Source of the DNA: Polytrichum commune
Lineage: Eukaryota > Streptophyta > Polytrichopsida > Polytrichales > Polytrichaceae
Direction of reading: 5' to 3'
DNA: 60,000 bases
Assembly: GCA_950295325.1 (NCBI GenBank)
Contig: OX485807.1
Location: 16,707,001 to 16,767,000 of the forward strand
A model generated the notes under the pieces. The model searched no databases and had not been told where the DNA came from. It saw only the letters and a list, made by a program, of their open reading frames with translations. The stretch's first letter is position 1; every line of letters starts with the position of its first letter. The position numbers and the translations under genes were made by a program. Below are positions 35,241 through 46,412 of the stretch, piece by piece.

Positions 35241-36005
35241 AAACTAAACGCTCGAACTTGCAACTTTTTGAACTTTGAAATGACAATCAAGGAGGGATTC
35301 CTATATACTACATCACAAACTTTCATAGGCAAAAACATCATGCATACCCCAATAAAATGCCGTAATAACATTTTTTATCCATGAATAATGATTTATTAGC
35401 TTATTGTCCTAGTACATGTCACATTATGCTATAAAAAAACAAATAGTAGCAAAAATTAAATTACATATATTTTAAGACACAAGACATATATTCTAAGAGC
35501 GTTGCATTATATAGACCACTAGACCTAGTTCTAACGCAACAATTATATAACACACCACCCTTCAAAAATTCATGATGTAAACAATGAAGCACTCATGCTA
35601 CACTCATGACAAGCCAAAGAATGCTTGGAAGTCCATTGGCTTGGGGCCCACAAAATGAAAGCCCGTGCTCTCGACAATTCCTAAGCTACCTCCATGATGT
35701 AGCTTATGACATCCCCAAACATGCTAGTGGGGATGGCTAGTGACTACCTCCTACCAACATAGGACACTTTAGGGCCATTTTCTAGCTCTGCCAATGACTG
35801 GATATAATGGATTTGTGTTATACTCGTTCATTGGCCCCAACCTCACAATCGGTCAACCATGCAGATAGGAAGAGATTGTTTTCTGGAACGTATTAATTTT
35901 ATCTACTAGTTTATTACGATATGTAAGTTTTCGAAGCTAAACCATGTATTGTGCTTAATGTCGCCAATTCTAATTGTTTTTCTCAAATACTAATTGTAAA
36001 CTGCC
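35241..36005. other. intergenic, no gene seen
   Basis: No ORF with recognisable content and no bounded repeat. Confidence 0.45.
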
Positions 36006-36007
36006 CG

Positions 36008-36172
36008 TGTAGTGCATAACATTACTCAACACCCATTATTTGCTTAATATGCCTTTAGAACATGACAACTTGAAGCTTGAAAAGTTGGGCAAGAGCATAT
36101 GACTATTATATTTCGAGGGCCCACTAAACCAATAGTAGGTGTTGAGTAAGGTTGTGTGTTGCAAACACTAAA
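36008..36172. repeat. short inverted-repeat element
   Basis: 'aacattactcaacacccatt' on the left pairs with 'tagtaggtgttgagtaaggtt', cut to its core 'ggtgttgagtaaggtt', on the right. The outer bases also pair in part. About 165 bp, AT-rich centre, non-coding. Confidence 0.65.
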
Positions 36173-36577
36173 TGTAGACCTTACAAATATTTGTCATTCT
36201 TTGTAAATTTTGTTGAAGAACAATAAATTGATAATGTTGCATTTATTGTCACTTATTAAATGATTTTCATAATAATTGTATTCATTCATGACGATATTAC
36301 ATTACATAAATGGTAAGATGCAGAATATACCAAACTTTGTTTCAATATACGGCACTTGGATGAACTGAAAGGAAGTTGTGATGGCAGTGTTTGCAAAGTT
36401 ATTCATAGAAAGTGTCACTACAAAAGTTACCACAATGACTTATATTATGCATTCTAACAATGACGTAATGAAATTTTGTCACAGAGGATTGAAATTTGGG
36501 AGAAAAGTGACTTAGTAATTGCAACAATATTAAGACCGTTTGCTAAATACGCTTGTTGATTGGTAGTATATGTACTA

Positions 36578-36905
36578 CACTGATTATCCCAATTAGTGCA
36601 TGTTACTAATCGGAGTCACACAATGCAATAACTACTCAATGAGAATGTAATACTAAAGCAAGCCAAGTCATTTATGTTCTATGATGTATGAATAATTTAT
36701 TGAACTTTTGATAGTAAATGAAACTCAAGAGTGCAAGAACGTCTTACTCAAGAGTCAAATTTACTATTGAAAGTTCAATAGGTTGTTCGGATAGTATAAG
36801 TTAGAACATAAATGACTTTGCTTGGTAAAAGATTACATTCTCATTAAGTAGTTATAGAACTACGTAACTTTGAGTAGTAACAAGCAGTAATTGGGATAAC
36901 CAATG
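36578..36905. mobile_element. TIR/foldback MITE with TA duplication, family K
   Basis: The left end CACTGATTATCCCAATTAG and the right end CTAATTGGG-type sequence (reverse complement CATTGGTTATCCCAATTAC) are flanked by TA at 36576-36577 and 36906-36907. The arms pair for nearly the full 328 bp, for example 'agtcatttatgttct' with 'agaacataaatgact'. It would form a long hairpin. TA duplication fits a Tc1/mariner-type MITE. Confidence 0.85.
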
Positions 36906-36943
36906 TAGGTTTTGGGAGAGAAACAAGCTAGTGTTAAGAATCA

Positions 36944-37019
36944 CACCCACACTTATTGGTGCAAGTAAGTTCAACGGAGTTTGATCGTTCACTGGCTGCA
37001 CCCACCAGTAAGTGTGGGT
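36944..37019. repeat. hairpin next to family K element
   Basis: 'acccacacttattggtg' pairs with 'caccagtaagtgtgggt' with a loop of about 40 bases. It lies only 39 bp from the K element. Confidence 0.75.
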
Positions 37020-37536
37020 GGGGTACTAGTCTTTCGGCTGAGAACTTCTCAAAAATTGACCAAGAGCTTGTTGTAGTCATTCCACATGGGATCCATTGTG
37101 GCGCCATCTAAGCGTTGCTAGCCCATTAAAACGTTCAAGTTCTTTCAAGTTGAATGCTAAAGGGGATTCGAGTGAACAATCGTGTATAAAGTGATCCCCA
37201 CCAATTGGAAGGCTTCTTTTCTCAAACTCTCACATCAATCTCTAGTGGAAAGAAGGCCTAAACCACTAAACATCTAATGCAACCTCACGTGCTTGTGATT
37301 CCATGTAATTTGACACCTACATAGAATGGTAAATGACAAGGTTTGTATCCTAAAATGGACACAACAACAACAACAAAAACCCATGAAATGATGATATTGA
37401 ACTATGTGCCTAGAACACATAAATCACGCTAGGCTCGATTGTTAACACGGTTGGGAGGGCATGTCGTCTCAATAAATAAAATCCTTAATTCAAACCGACC
37501 TCCGATAACTTTTGCATTTGAGGTCCACGTCATAAA
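37020..37536. other. intergenic, no gene seen
   Basis: No gene supported. The last 12 bases (37525-37536) are the left target duplication of the SINE that follows. Confidence 0.45.
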
Positions 37537-37690
37537 AGGACTGAGATGACCCTAAACTATTGGATGATACTGGAGAGGTACCCAAACCGAACGGAGTAGT
37601 TGGCGGTTTGACTCCTGGCCACAATTCGTCTCTCTACTTGACGGAAAGCTAATTATGTGGTCAAACGCCTCTTGTGTTCAAAAAAAGAAG
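37537..37690 (+). mobile_element. tRNA-like SINE, family D copy 1
   Basis: The 154 bp element has a pol III A-box-like TACTGGAGAGG (37568-37578) and a B-box-like GGTTTGACTCC (37605-37615), 37 bp apart as in tRNA genes. It ends in an A-rich tail. The flanks CCACGTCATAAA (37525-37536) and CCACTTCATAAA (37691-37702) form a 12 bp target duplication with one mismatch. Two further copies are at 38691 and 41374. Confidence 0.8.
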
Positions 37691-38483
37691 CCACTTCATA
37701 AACTTGAATGAGTATTCACAATTTGATCCTACAGTCAAAAATTTCCATGGAGTTGGAAGTGTATACCCACAATAGAGCCGGGCACCTTAAACAATTGCAC
37801 GGGCTACATGCAAAATAATAATAATCATATATTAAAGTTCATGTCGTGCATGCCATTACATGATTTGCCGATTTCTATCTCTGTGTTTGGAGGCTCATAA
37901 AATAGAGGGCGTGAATGGCCAACTTCCATTGAAAATTAGCAATGTTGCAGCCTGGCATGACCTTTACAAACGCAACAAATGATATGGGGCAGTTGGAATC
38001 CTAAGTTAGGCCCTTCCGTGTTGTACTAATTACTTGCGATGGAATTGAGGGAAAATAATTTAGGTTCACACCCAAATTTGAGGATACACATGTAATATGA
38101 AATAATAGGCTTGTTTTGTACTTGAAATGGTCCTACATACATGACTCTAAATGTTAACGTAAAAGAATGGACAAGCATTCGGTCCGCCTCTTTGAGCTGG
38201 GCCCTTCGAATAATTGGCCTTCTTGGTTCTTGATACATTCTTAATGCCATTGGCTTTTTGGGTCTTTTGTCTTCAAAAACCATAAAAAAAAACAATTACT
38301 CGAGGTGAAAACGTAGTCTAATGTGTTATAGCATGTGTTTTTTTAAAAGGTTAGTCATTTGAATCCAAATTTAGCATCGTTCAAATGCATTGATTCAATA
38401 TGAAAGGATCCATTCCAAAAGAAGTACTCGTAAATCTATGGGGGTCAAGTTTTGACTATGTCTGCTAAACCTCTGTAATGGTG

Positions 38484-38520
38484 GTGGGGGCCTAACTCAA
38501 AGAGGTGAACGTGTAGCCCT
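38484..38520 (+). repeat. family E terminal fragment
   Basis: 'gtgggggcctaactcaaaga' followed by 'ggtgaacgtgtagccc' matches the ends of the elements at 43851-44251 and 48128-48412. Confidence 0.6.
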
Positions 38521-38690
38521 AGAAAACAAGCCCCTTTTAGATTAAGGGTCAAACCACTAAATTCAACCAATACAGAGTTCATCGTATCATCTTTTTAAAC
38601 CAAATCAACTGAGTTCATAAAACTTATGGAATATGCTTTAGCTCACTATTATTTTCTTAATAACAAAGAGATGAAATCCATTACTAGTCA

Positions 38691-38856
38691 GTCCGAGATG
38701 ACCCTAAACTACTAGATGATAGTGAAAAGGTACCCAAACCGAACAAAGTGGTTGGCAATTCAATTCCCCATCGTGAAGTCGTCTCTACTTGACAAAAACT
38801 AGCTAGGCGGTCAAGCACCTCCTGTGTTAAATATATAAAAAGAAAAGAAGAGAAAA
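38691..38856 (+). mobile_element. tRNA-like SINE, family D copy 2
   Basis: 'gtccgagatgaccctaaact', A-box-like TAGTGAAAAGG (38720-38730), B-box-like AATTCAATTCC (38758-38768), then 'acctcctgtgtt' and an A-rich tail. A target duplication is not certain. Confidence 0.75.
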
Positions 38857-40148
38857 TTCCGTTGAAATAGAATACAAATACAACTAGGACACTGAAACTC
38901 TAAAAGGAGCCGTGCTTGAAAGAGGTCAATAACCATACTAGCTTGTTACGTTTTCACCTACACAATGGATGAGTTTACTAAACACCAAGCAATAGGGTAT
39001 CGTACGGCAACACATTCTTTTTACAAAACATTTGTGGGTCAAGATACACGAGGTACCCTCCATAGCATTCCCGGAGGATGAGGGTCAAAAGGTTAATTTC
39101 TTTAAAGAATAAAGAATTGTTTCGGCGTGTCTTAAGACTTGCCATTGAGCAGTATGAATTTGTGTTGACAGGTAATACGTGACGTTAAAGGGCATGTCTC
39201 CGACCATATATAGAAATGCTACTCCTATTTTCTATGATACTTTTCCTAACAAACTTTCTTACTCGGAAGGAGGCCTACTCCATCTTAGTACGGCGTAATT
39301 ATGTGTGGAATTGGGTACCCAACAATAGAGATTGGAGTTTGGTAGGTACTTTGTCCCGAATCCCAAATTTAATGGGTCTCGACAACGAGTACACTTAGTT
39401 TGGTCATAAAGTTGACTGATGACTAATGTAATATAATCACCGCAATAGTGTACGTCGGCCTTGAATTTAATCGGGGAGCAAAAGGGTTTGAACTTCGAAC
39501 CAAACCGTAAACTTTTAACCCCAAACTTGCATGATTCTTTGTAAATTCTAGTGACAAAATACTACCCAAGATTCCTCTTGCTCTTACTTAGAGGACTTTC
39601 CGGTGGTGCCAAACATGTGATCCACTTTATGACATTTATCCGGTATGTTTTGTTATTTGGGGAATTGTTAAATAGATCAGCTAGTTTGTTGAAACAACCA
39701 CATAGGCGTGTTGTGGAGTCCATAGGAAGAGTTGAAACTAAAAACATATTTGATTAAAGATTGTGAGATATTAACAATTTGTTTTCTTTATAAAGAAATG
39801 GTTACCCTTCCCTCTACTAATTGCATAGTTGAAAAGATAAAAAAAAAGTTTGGAAGGGGGAAAGTACCCCTAAATTGGCGTTGTGGATTGAGAGGTGTTT
39901 GTTATGAGAATGTGTGGTCTTGCTAACTTATGAGTTCTTTGCTTCGAGAGGGTATGCTCTTCACATGTGGTGAGGTCACTATTGCTCTTATGGGTGGTGC
40001 TACACAAGGAGTACATTTGGGCGAATCGGAAGAAAGAGTGTGTCTCCCCTTGTCCCATGTGCTCAACTTTATGCCCTCAATGTTGACCATTAATTATGGG
40101 TTCGTGTTTGGCATCAAACTCATGTTTGATGGTTTAATGAGCAACCTT
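38857..40148. other. intergenic, no gene supported
   Basis: ORFs of 60-106 codons (for example 39930-40250 plus) have no recognisable motif. The phrase 'cgttttcacc..caatggatgagttta' near 38950 resembles 48597-48630, so old repeat sequence is present. Confidence 0.4.
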
Positions 40149-40260
40149 ATAACATTATTCAGATTCATAACAATGTTATGTGGGATGGACAATATTCATA
40201 TGATATTCCCGGATATTCCAACATTCCACATAACATTGTTATGGATCTGAATAATGTTAT
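40149..40260. repeat. palindromic element, family G copy 2
   Basis: ATAACATTATTCAGATTCAT on the left pairs with ATGGATCTGAATAATGTTAT on the right, and the pairing extends inward through 'AACAATGTTATGTGG' / 'CCACATAACATTGTT'. Total 112 bp with arms of about 37 bp. It is the same family as 17110-17292. Confidence 0.9.
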
Positions 40261-40317
40261 GCTGAGAAGGCTTTTAAAGAAAAAGAAAGAAAAATAATCA
40301 ATGTTTGTTTTTTAGAA

Positions 40318-40329
40318 GGGGGGGGGGGG
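40318..40329. repeat. poly-G tract (12)
   Basis: A run of 12 G. Confidence 0.9.
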
Positions 40330-41168
40330 TTGATGAGCCACATCCTACTCCTCCTTAGTTTTCTTTTTTGTCACTCAAGCATGTCAAAATCCACTAAGAA
40401 ATTTCAAAAAAAGTTCCAAACCTTATGAGGCGGTCACTTCACCCGACTTAAGACAACCTTGTTTCTCTCCTTCAAAAAATCCAAGGAACACACACCTCCA
40501 AGTATAAAGAAGCGTAATTGGATTTTCTATAATCATGATGTAGATCTCTTATTAAAAACATTTTGTATTGAAACATCCCCAACAAATAAATTTGAGGTTG
40601 TCATGACCCCGACCTTGATCTCAACGTCAACCCTAAAATCTAGGTAATTGGATGATTTCATGGGTTGAGGAACGGCCACATTCTCACCCCAATCCCAACC
40701 ACAACCACAACATTGAATTTATGATTTATTATGGTCAAGGTCGGCAGTCCAAAGAGCATGACCAAGAGAAATCCAAACCTACACGCTATTTCATGGCGGT
40801 TTTTGTTGGATGAACAAGAGGTGTGCTCCTATGCAATTTTTTTTAATGCTCTCTTTGAATAACCGCCTAACTCGGGCTTCGTGATGTCCAGGTAAATTGC
40901 TTAGGAAAATCAATGTCCCCATGGGTCGAGGGCCATTCTTGAAGTCAAATCAACTAGAAATATTAGTTTGCGTGCTATATATAGAATGACGCGTTGTATT
41001 CCACCTTCACGATGGACACGTTGACATGAGTAAACATATGATATATGATTTATTTTATTTTATTTTTTCTCTTTGCACACACGTATTGCAGGACACGAAA
41101 CATGCATGCAATTAGTGTGAGACAATTAGAGAAGCCAAATTGTGCTTGCAGTTAATTGATTTTTTTTT
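40330..41168. other. intergenic, no gene seen
   Basis: No ORF with recognisable content. 'ttggatgaacaagaggtgtg' near 40807 repeats a phrase near 19545. Confidence 0.4.
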
Positions 41169-41180
41169 GGGGGGGGGGGG
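41169..41180. repeat. poly-G tract (12)
   Basis: A run of 12 G directly after a T run. Confidence 0.9.
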
Positions 41181-41373
41181 CTCATATGAATATCTTATCC
41201 ATTTTCAAAGTGAAGACTATCGTCCTCCTCAAGTGATCATATACATGTGTTGAAATTATTGTCATGTTGGAATTTTTGCAGGTCTACCACATACACCACA
41301 AAGATTTATCTCGTAAAGCCTAGCCTCTCATGAACGTTAAACTTTGTACAAAGCGACATATAGTTAATATATT

Positions 41374-41535
41374 GGTCCGAGATGACCGTAAACTACCAGA
41401 TGATGGTGGCAAGGTACCCAAACCGAACACCGTGGTTGCCGTTTCAATTCCTGACCGTTAAATCACCTCTTTACTTGACGGAAAACTAGCCATGTGGTCA
41501 ATAAATGCCTCCTGTATTTCAAAAAGAAAAGAAAA
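41374..41535 (+). mobile_element. tRNA-like SINE, family D copy 3
   Basis: 'ggtccgagatgaccgtaaac', A-box-like TGGTGGCAAGG (41404-41414), B-box-like GTTTCAATTCC (41441-41451), 'gcctcctgt' and the tail 'aaaaagaaaagaaaa'. AT-rich flanks 'atatagttaatata' and 'atatatgtaatata' could be a degenerate target duplication. Confidence 0.8.
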
Positions 41536-41869
41536 TAGATATATGTAATATAGCAAACCCCTAACTACTACCGTATTACCCCCTTGGTAGCTATTACGAA
41601 TGTAAACTGCTCTCCTAGCTGATACACCAACTGCCTCTCTTGAACAATTACTTATTACTTTGAGTTTCATTGTAGTGTATAGTAGGGTACAATGAATGGG
41701 AGGAATTTGGGCAAAATCGGTCAAAATCCAAGTGTTTTCAAGTCCAATCAGTTACATGTTGATTATGTTAAGTGCTTCTTAATAAAGTAAGATGGATTCC
41801 ATGTATTCCTCTAAAGTGATTGAGGATTTCCCTAAATTCTTGCACTTGAGCCGGTTAACTTTCAAACTC

Positions 41870-42245
41870 AACCGACTCATACGTATGCGGGCATCATTTG
41901 GCTACTTTTCTAGATCAAACACCTATATTTGATTGGTGTTTGGTTAGTCGAGGATCAAAGAATAAACATTGTAAAGACACATCTATTAAAAGAGATTGGA
42001 TTATGTCTTCAAATCTTACTGATTACTCCACACAATAGTGAATACAAATTGGGAGGACCTATGTATTTAGTCAAGGAATCAACATACACGCACTTCCGAT
42101 AACCATGACGAAACCATGGGAGGTCCAATTTTCCATGTGATTTTTGTGGATGGTTCGTCGTAGATATGCTAATTCAACACAAGTTTCATTATGTAAATAT
42201 AACTGTTAGAAGCCGAAGAACATGAAAAAAACAACGAAGCAAATA
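41870..42245 (+). repeat. family M dispersed repeat, copy 2
   Basis: 'cacctatatttgattggtgt', 'aaaagagattggattatg', 'caacatacacgcacttcc' and 'gggaggtccaattttcc' match the copies at 17560, 45735 and (inverted) 46790. Non-coding. Confidence 0.7.
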
Positions 42246-42397
42246 ACCCACACACTAGTGTCCATGGAGATTTTTGGGCATAATTGGTCAAAATCCTCGT
42301 GTTTCCAAGTTCGACCGGTGACATGTTGTGGTCTTTCGGTTTTTTTTTTCATTAATTCAGGGCGGTACTCCATAGATTCACAATGGGTGGTTTTCAT

Positions 42398-42525
42398 GAG
42401 GAACCAATCACACCAACCATTTTTGGCACCATCCACCAACATCTCCAACTGTAATAGCGTGGGAAAGTGGTGGGCCAACATCTATACTTGAACATAATCC
42501 CCAATAATTTCACAGCTGGAACCGG
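42398..42525 (+). repeat. family C repeat, uninterrupted copy
   Basis: 'gaggaaccaatcacaccaac' runs directly into 'catttttggcaccatcc'. This is the empty-site counterpart of the copy at 22735-23065. Confidence 0.75.
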
Positions 42526-42966
42526 ACATAAAAGTCTGGTGTGATTAGGGCACGACTCTTGAACTTTTAAACCGGTCCACTTCTCAAACTCAACCAGTTC
42601 ATATGTAACTAGCGGTCGGTTCTCCCCGTTCATCGCCACACATGCCTTAGCAAGTTGGATCTCCCGGTCCAAGGGAATGAAACCCTAATACTTACAACAA
42701 CAAAATTACGAGGGGGTGACTGTGGCAATGTGAGTTGCAATGAATGGAAATAACCGACCGCCAGTTATAGGTTGATGAATTGGTTGAGTTTGAGAAATAA
42801 CCAGATGAAATTCATCCAAGACTTCGGGAGAATTACCCCTCATTTGTAGAGGAATGTACAGAATTTACCTCAAATTTATGGATGAATAACCAGAACATCA
42901 CAACATGTAACCGGTTGGACTTGGAATTTTTGACCGATTATGCTCAAAAATTCGACCTGGACACTG
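42526..42966. other. intergenic, no gene seen
   Basis: No gene supported. 'accggttgga' and 'ccggtt' words recur on both strands in this stretch (42520-42920), hinting at a decayed inverted repeat. Confidence 0.4.
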
Positions 42967-43695
42967 AGGGCCATCTTCACACACGAGCCAAGAGCCGGGA
43001 CCATGACATTGTGAGAGCCCAAAAGGAAGTGTCCAAAGGCCGTCACAACACACTTCCAAAAGTATGGTCACGGGCTTTCAAGTGTAGTGTGAAGCCATAT
43101 GATAGGGCCCTCCACCAAATGCTATTTCAATGGATCTCTATTTGTGTGGGGTCTTCCCACATGATAAAAATATAATAAATCAACGGTGGTGAGGTTTCAG
43201 AGTGCCATGGTCTCCCGGTTTTGTGTTAGGGCCACTTCACAAACAAGATTGAGAGTTTGTGACCTTTACACTTCAAGCACTCCCATTGGTGGAAAAGGCG
43301 GAGCCGGTCCAAGTTCGCTTCACACTACGATGGCAAAAACCCTACATGAATTCCTACATGACATCAAATGGATCATGTTTCATGATCACTTGGATTATTC
43401 ACAAAAACCACCTCTTGGAGGTAGGCCTAACACAAAACTGGGAGACCATGGCACCCCGAACATTCACAACCATTGGTTCATTCTATTTTATCATGTGTGA
43501 GGACCCGCGTGAATAGAAATTCATTGAAATAGCATTTGGTTGAAGGCCCGATCACATATGACTTCACACCTCAGTTGAGGGTCCGTGACTGCACTACATG
43601 AGTTTGGAGGTGTGTTGGGACGGCCTTTGGACACTTTCTTTTGGGCTCTCACAATGTCATGGTCACGGCTCTTGGCTCGTGTGTGAAGTGGCCCT
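42967..43695. mobile_element. family B compound foldback element
   Basis: Both outer ends are AGGGCCA..TTCACACACGAGCC. A third, internal end AGGGCCACTTCACAAACAAG starts at 43228. The segment 43228-43695 has the layout of copy 1 at 10513 in reverse. The segment 42967-43227 is an inverted partial copy of its right part, so that the outer arms pair over about 260 bp (for example 'gacattgtgagagccc' with 'gggctctcacaatgtc'). Non-coding. ORFs listed across it are by-products of the repeat. Confidence 0.8.
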
Positions 43696-43850
43696 TAGTC
43701 TCGTGTAAGAAATAGACTAGTGGTGGCCTTGGCATTGGCCACCTGCATGCCGAATTTGGCAGAGGGGGAGGGGTCAAAGTGGCAGGAAAGGATTAATGAA
43801 TGATGATAATAATGGAGGGAAGCAGGAAAAGGTCTCGCAAGGGACAAGGC
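43696..43850. other. spacer between two elements
   Basis: A G/A-rich spacer with no gene. Confidence 0.5.
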
Positions 43851-44251
43851 GGCCACGGCTAGACACCCCACCCTCTTTGAGCGTTGGGCCCCGGCCACTA
43901 TTTACCAAGATAAAGGGGGTCTACACTAAACATTGTATTTAGTGTCACTTACTATGTCAAATTGGTTGTTTGTACATTGAAGAATATTCAAAATTTCACT
44001 TCGTAAAAAATTACATTGATAACAAAATGATATAGCATTGTGTTAGTCGAGATATTGGGTGGCACTAACTATTATTGTATTTGGTGTAGTGAAAGGAAGG
44101 TCTAGTAGAAGCATGATTCACATAGGTTTATGCTTTTTTCATTTCAAGTGAGTCCTTTTAGAATATGTTGGGGTTTTTGATATTGGGTTTGGGGTTACAT
44201 TTTCAAATTGTTTATGCTACAACTCAAAGAGATGGGCGTCTAGCCATGGCC
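43851..44251. mobile_element. family E TIR element containing a family I element
   Basis: The left end 'GGCCACGGCTAGACACC' with 'CACCCTCTTTGAG' and the right end 'CAACTCAAAGAGATGGGCG' with 'TCTAGCCATGGCC' are inverted repeats. The interior carries the 171 bp family I element at 43921-44091. Single family E ends also occur at 38484, 47430 and 47985. Confidence 0.7.
43921..44091. mobile_element. family I TIR element, copy 2, nested
   Basis: The left end CTACACTAAACATTGTATTT and the right end 'TATTGTATTTGGTGTAGTG' are inverted repeats. It is the same family as 8017-8400 but shorter. Non-coding. Confidence 0.75.
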
Positions 44252-44265
44252 AAGGGATAAAGGAA

Positions 44266-44279
44266 GGGGGGGGGGGGGG
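44266..44279. repeat. poly-G tract (14)
   Basis: A run of 14 G just outside the family E element. Confidence 0.9.
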
Positions 44280-45734
44280 AAAGGGGAGGGGCAAGTGGGG
44301 TTCACGTGATGTTGAAACAAAAACAACATATGAACAACATGTCAATATATACAAGAGGAGAGTTTATACATTAGTTGGAAACTTGGAGGCTTGGGGATTG
44401 TTGGGGCAATGGTTGATTTTCACACGCTAGTGTTTAGGTTTTGGCACAAGCTTGAGTTTTTTTAATTCTTTTGTAATTCTTTTTTAATGTTTGTGGATGT
44501 GCTAAACGTTGATTTCATTTTTGGCACATGTTTTGTTACAAACTTCTGTTCTAATGAAAAGAAAAATAAACTACAATTTTAAAACTTGAACTATTTCATC
44601 TTGGTGATATACTAAACCAACGACAAAACTTCACTAAGCAAATTGGTTGACAATTGCTTATCCATGCAATTCCCTGCTAAAGTAAGCACATAGCTATGAG
44701 TTATTGGTTTAAACACACACACACATGTACAAGCTTCTTATGGTATTAGAATATTGGTCAAAACATCAAAGGTAGAATAATGTTTTAAATCTAGAAACTT
44801 ACATGTATATCATATCACTATGTCATTTAACAGGGTTGATTCATTGGTCCCTCATATTTATTCATAACAATATGATGTTATCCCAATCAATTTCATGAAT
44901 AAGAATAACCGCCAATGAATTATGCATCATCACATCAAGTGTAACCAATGCTAAACTAGCTCGTAGACGACTCTTGATCAAGTTGGCTTGGAGACACCTC
45001 TCTCACACATTGGTGCACTATAAGGGAATATTATTGCTCATTGCCAAAGTTTGTGTAATCTTGGCTGATTGGTGAACTCCTCACGAGTCGTGGTTGCATA
45101 GCCCCATTTGCTTCATCGCATGTACCCTTGATAACCACCTCACACCATGAATTTGTAGCACAACTAGACGGTCTTGTGCAAAGTCCTTCATTAAGTTATT
45201 CATTTGTCATCTACAGTTTGATGATCGAGCCACCAATGCATAGGCTTTGTGAGCAAAATTATATGACATGCATAGCTATAGTGCATCCCTAGCATCAACT
45301 CCAAGTGCCACAACCTCTTTGCATGTGAAGAGGGGAAGTGGGCCGTATACGGTTGGCTTGGCCATGATTTGGGCTCTTGTGAAAAATGTTCTAGATTCTA
45401 CAAAGGTAAGCATGTCTTAAATGGAAAAAATTCTCTACACCCCCGTTTCATGTAGGACATGAAATATGCATTAAGTGCAAGATGACTAGCAAATCCAAAT
45501 CGTGCCCATAGTCACTTTCCTTAGAAACTTTAAAGTTTGCATTGATGTCAAAGTGAAGGTTGTTAAAGTGAAGATTCTTTGAGTAATTAAATGACCATAC
45601 AGGTTCCTCCCCGTTTATGTTGACTATGGTGTCTAGAAAAGTTAATAAATTTCATAAACATTGACAAAAAAAATTCAACATGTGGTTTTTGGGTGTCCAT
45701 GCCTAGATTCACATCCAACCATACACCGCTCAAA
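44280..45734. other. intergenic, no gene seen
   Basis: AT-rich. A short (CA)n stretch lies near 44714-44724. No gene supported. Confidence 0.45.
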
Positions 45735-46090
45735 TATAAAAGAATGCATGTGTTAATTTGTTACTTTTCATAAACATACACCTATATTTGATTCGTGGTA
45801 TAGTGAGAATGAAAGAACGAACACCAAAAAACACTTGTAAAAGAGATTGGACAAAGACTTTAAATCTAATTTACTACTCCGCTCTCAACAATGAACACAA
45901 TCGGGATGACTTGCGTGGTCACTTTAGGGATAAACCAACATGCACTTCTAATAACCATAAGTATATAAGGGGAGGCATGATTTTCAATCTGATACTTGGC
46001 AATGCAACAAAAGTGTTGTTGTGTAAACCTATTGGAAACAAGTTGGAGAACATAGAAATCAAACCGAATAACACACACATACATCAAGTG
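45735..46090 (+). repeat. family M dispersed repeat, copy 3
   Basis: 'acacctatatttgattcgtg', 'aaaagagattggacaaag', 'aaaccaacatgcacttctaa' and 'gattttcaatctgatac' match copies at 17560 and 41870. The ORFs on both strands through this copy are not conserved in the others. Confidence 0.7.
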
Positions 46091-46402
46091 CATGTTTAAG
46101 ATCATACGCAAAATTAGGCACATCAACCTTAGCATCGCTTTCATACAGTTAGTGGGTAGAAGCATTGGAAGAAAACTTGATATTTGACACCCAACAAATT
46201 TTGACATCAACAATCCATAAACATTCAAGAATTCTACATGGGTATGTAGAGGGAAAAGACAAATTGATATTGGGATTGAAACCTTTATTTTATTTTGATT
46301 TTTAAAATGTCAGGGACATAAACTGTTTTCAGATTTTAGGTTTGTAATTTTATTTTATTTTTATTTTTATTTAATTAATTTCTTGTGTGTGTGTATGTGT
46401 GT

Positions 46403-46412
46403 GGGGGGGGGG
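46403..46412. repeat. poly-G tract (10) after (GT)n
   Basis: A run of 10 G directly after a GT repeat. Another run of 11 G is at 46543-46553. Confidence 0.9.

Noticed and set aside
43186-43516. Plus-strand ORFs of 85-104 codons
   Set aside because: Entirely inside the family B foldback element and not conserved in the related copy at 10513.
45758-46228. ORFs of 113 and 120 codons on opposite strands
   Set aside because: Both lie in a family M repeat whose other copies do not keep either frame.
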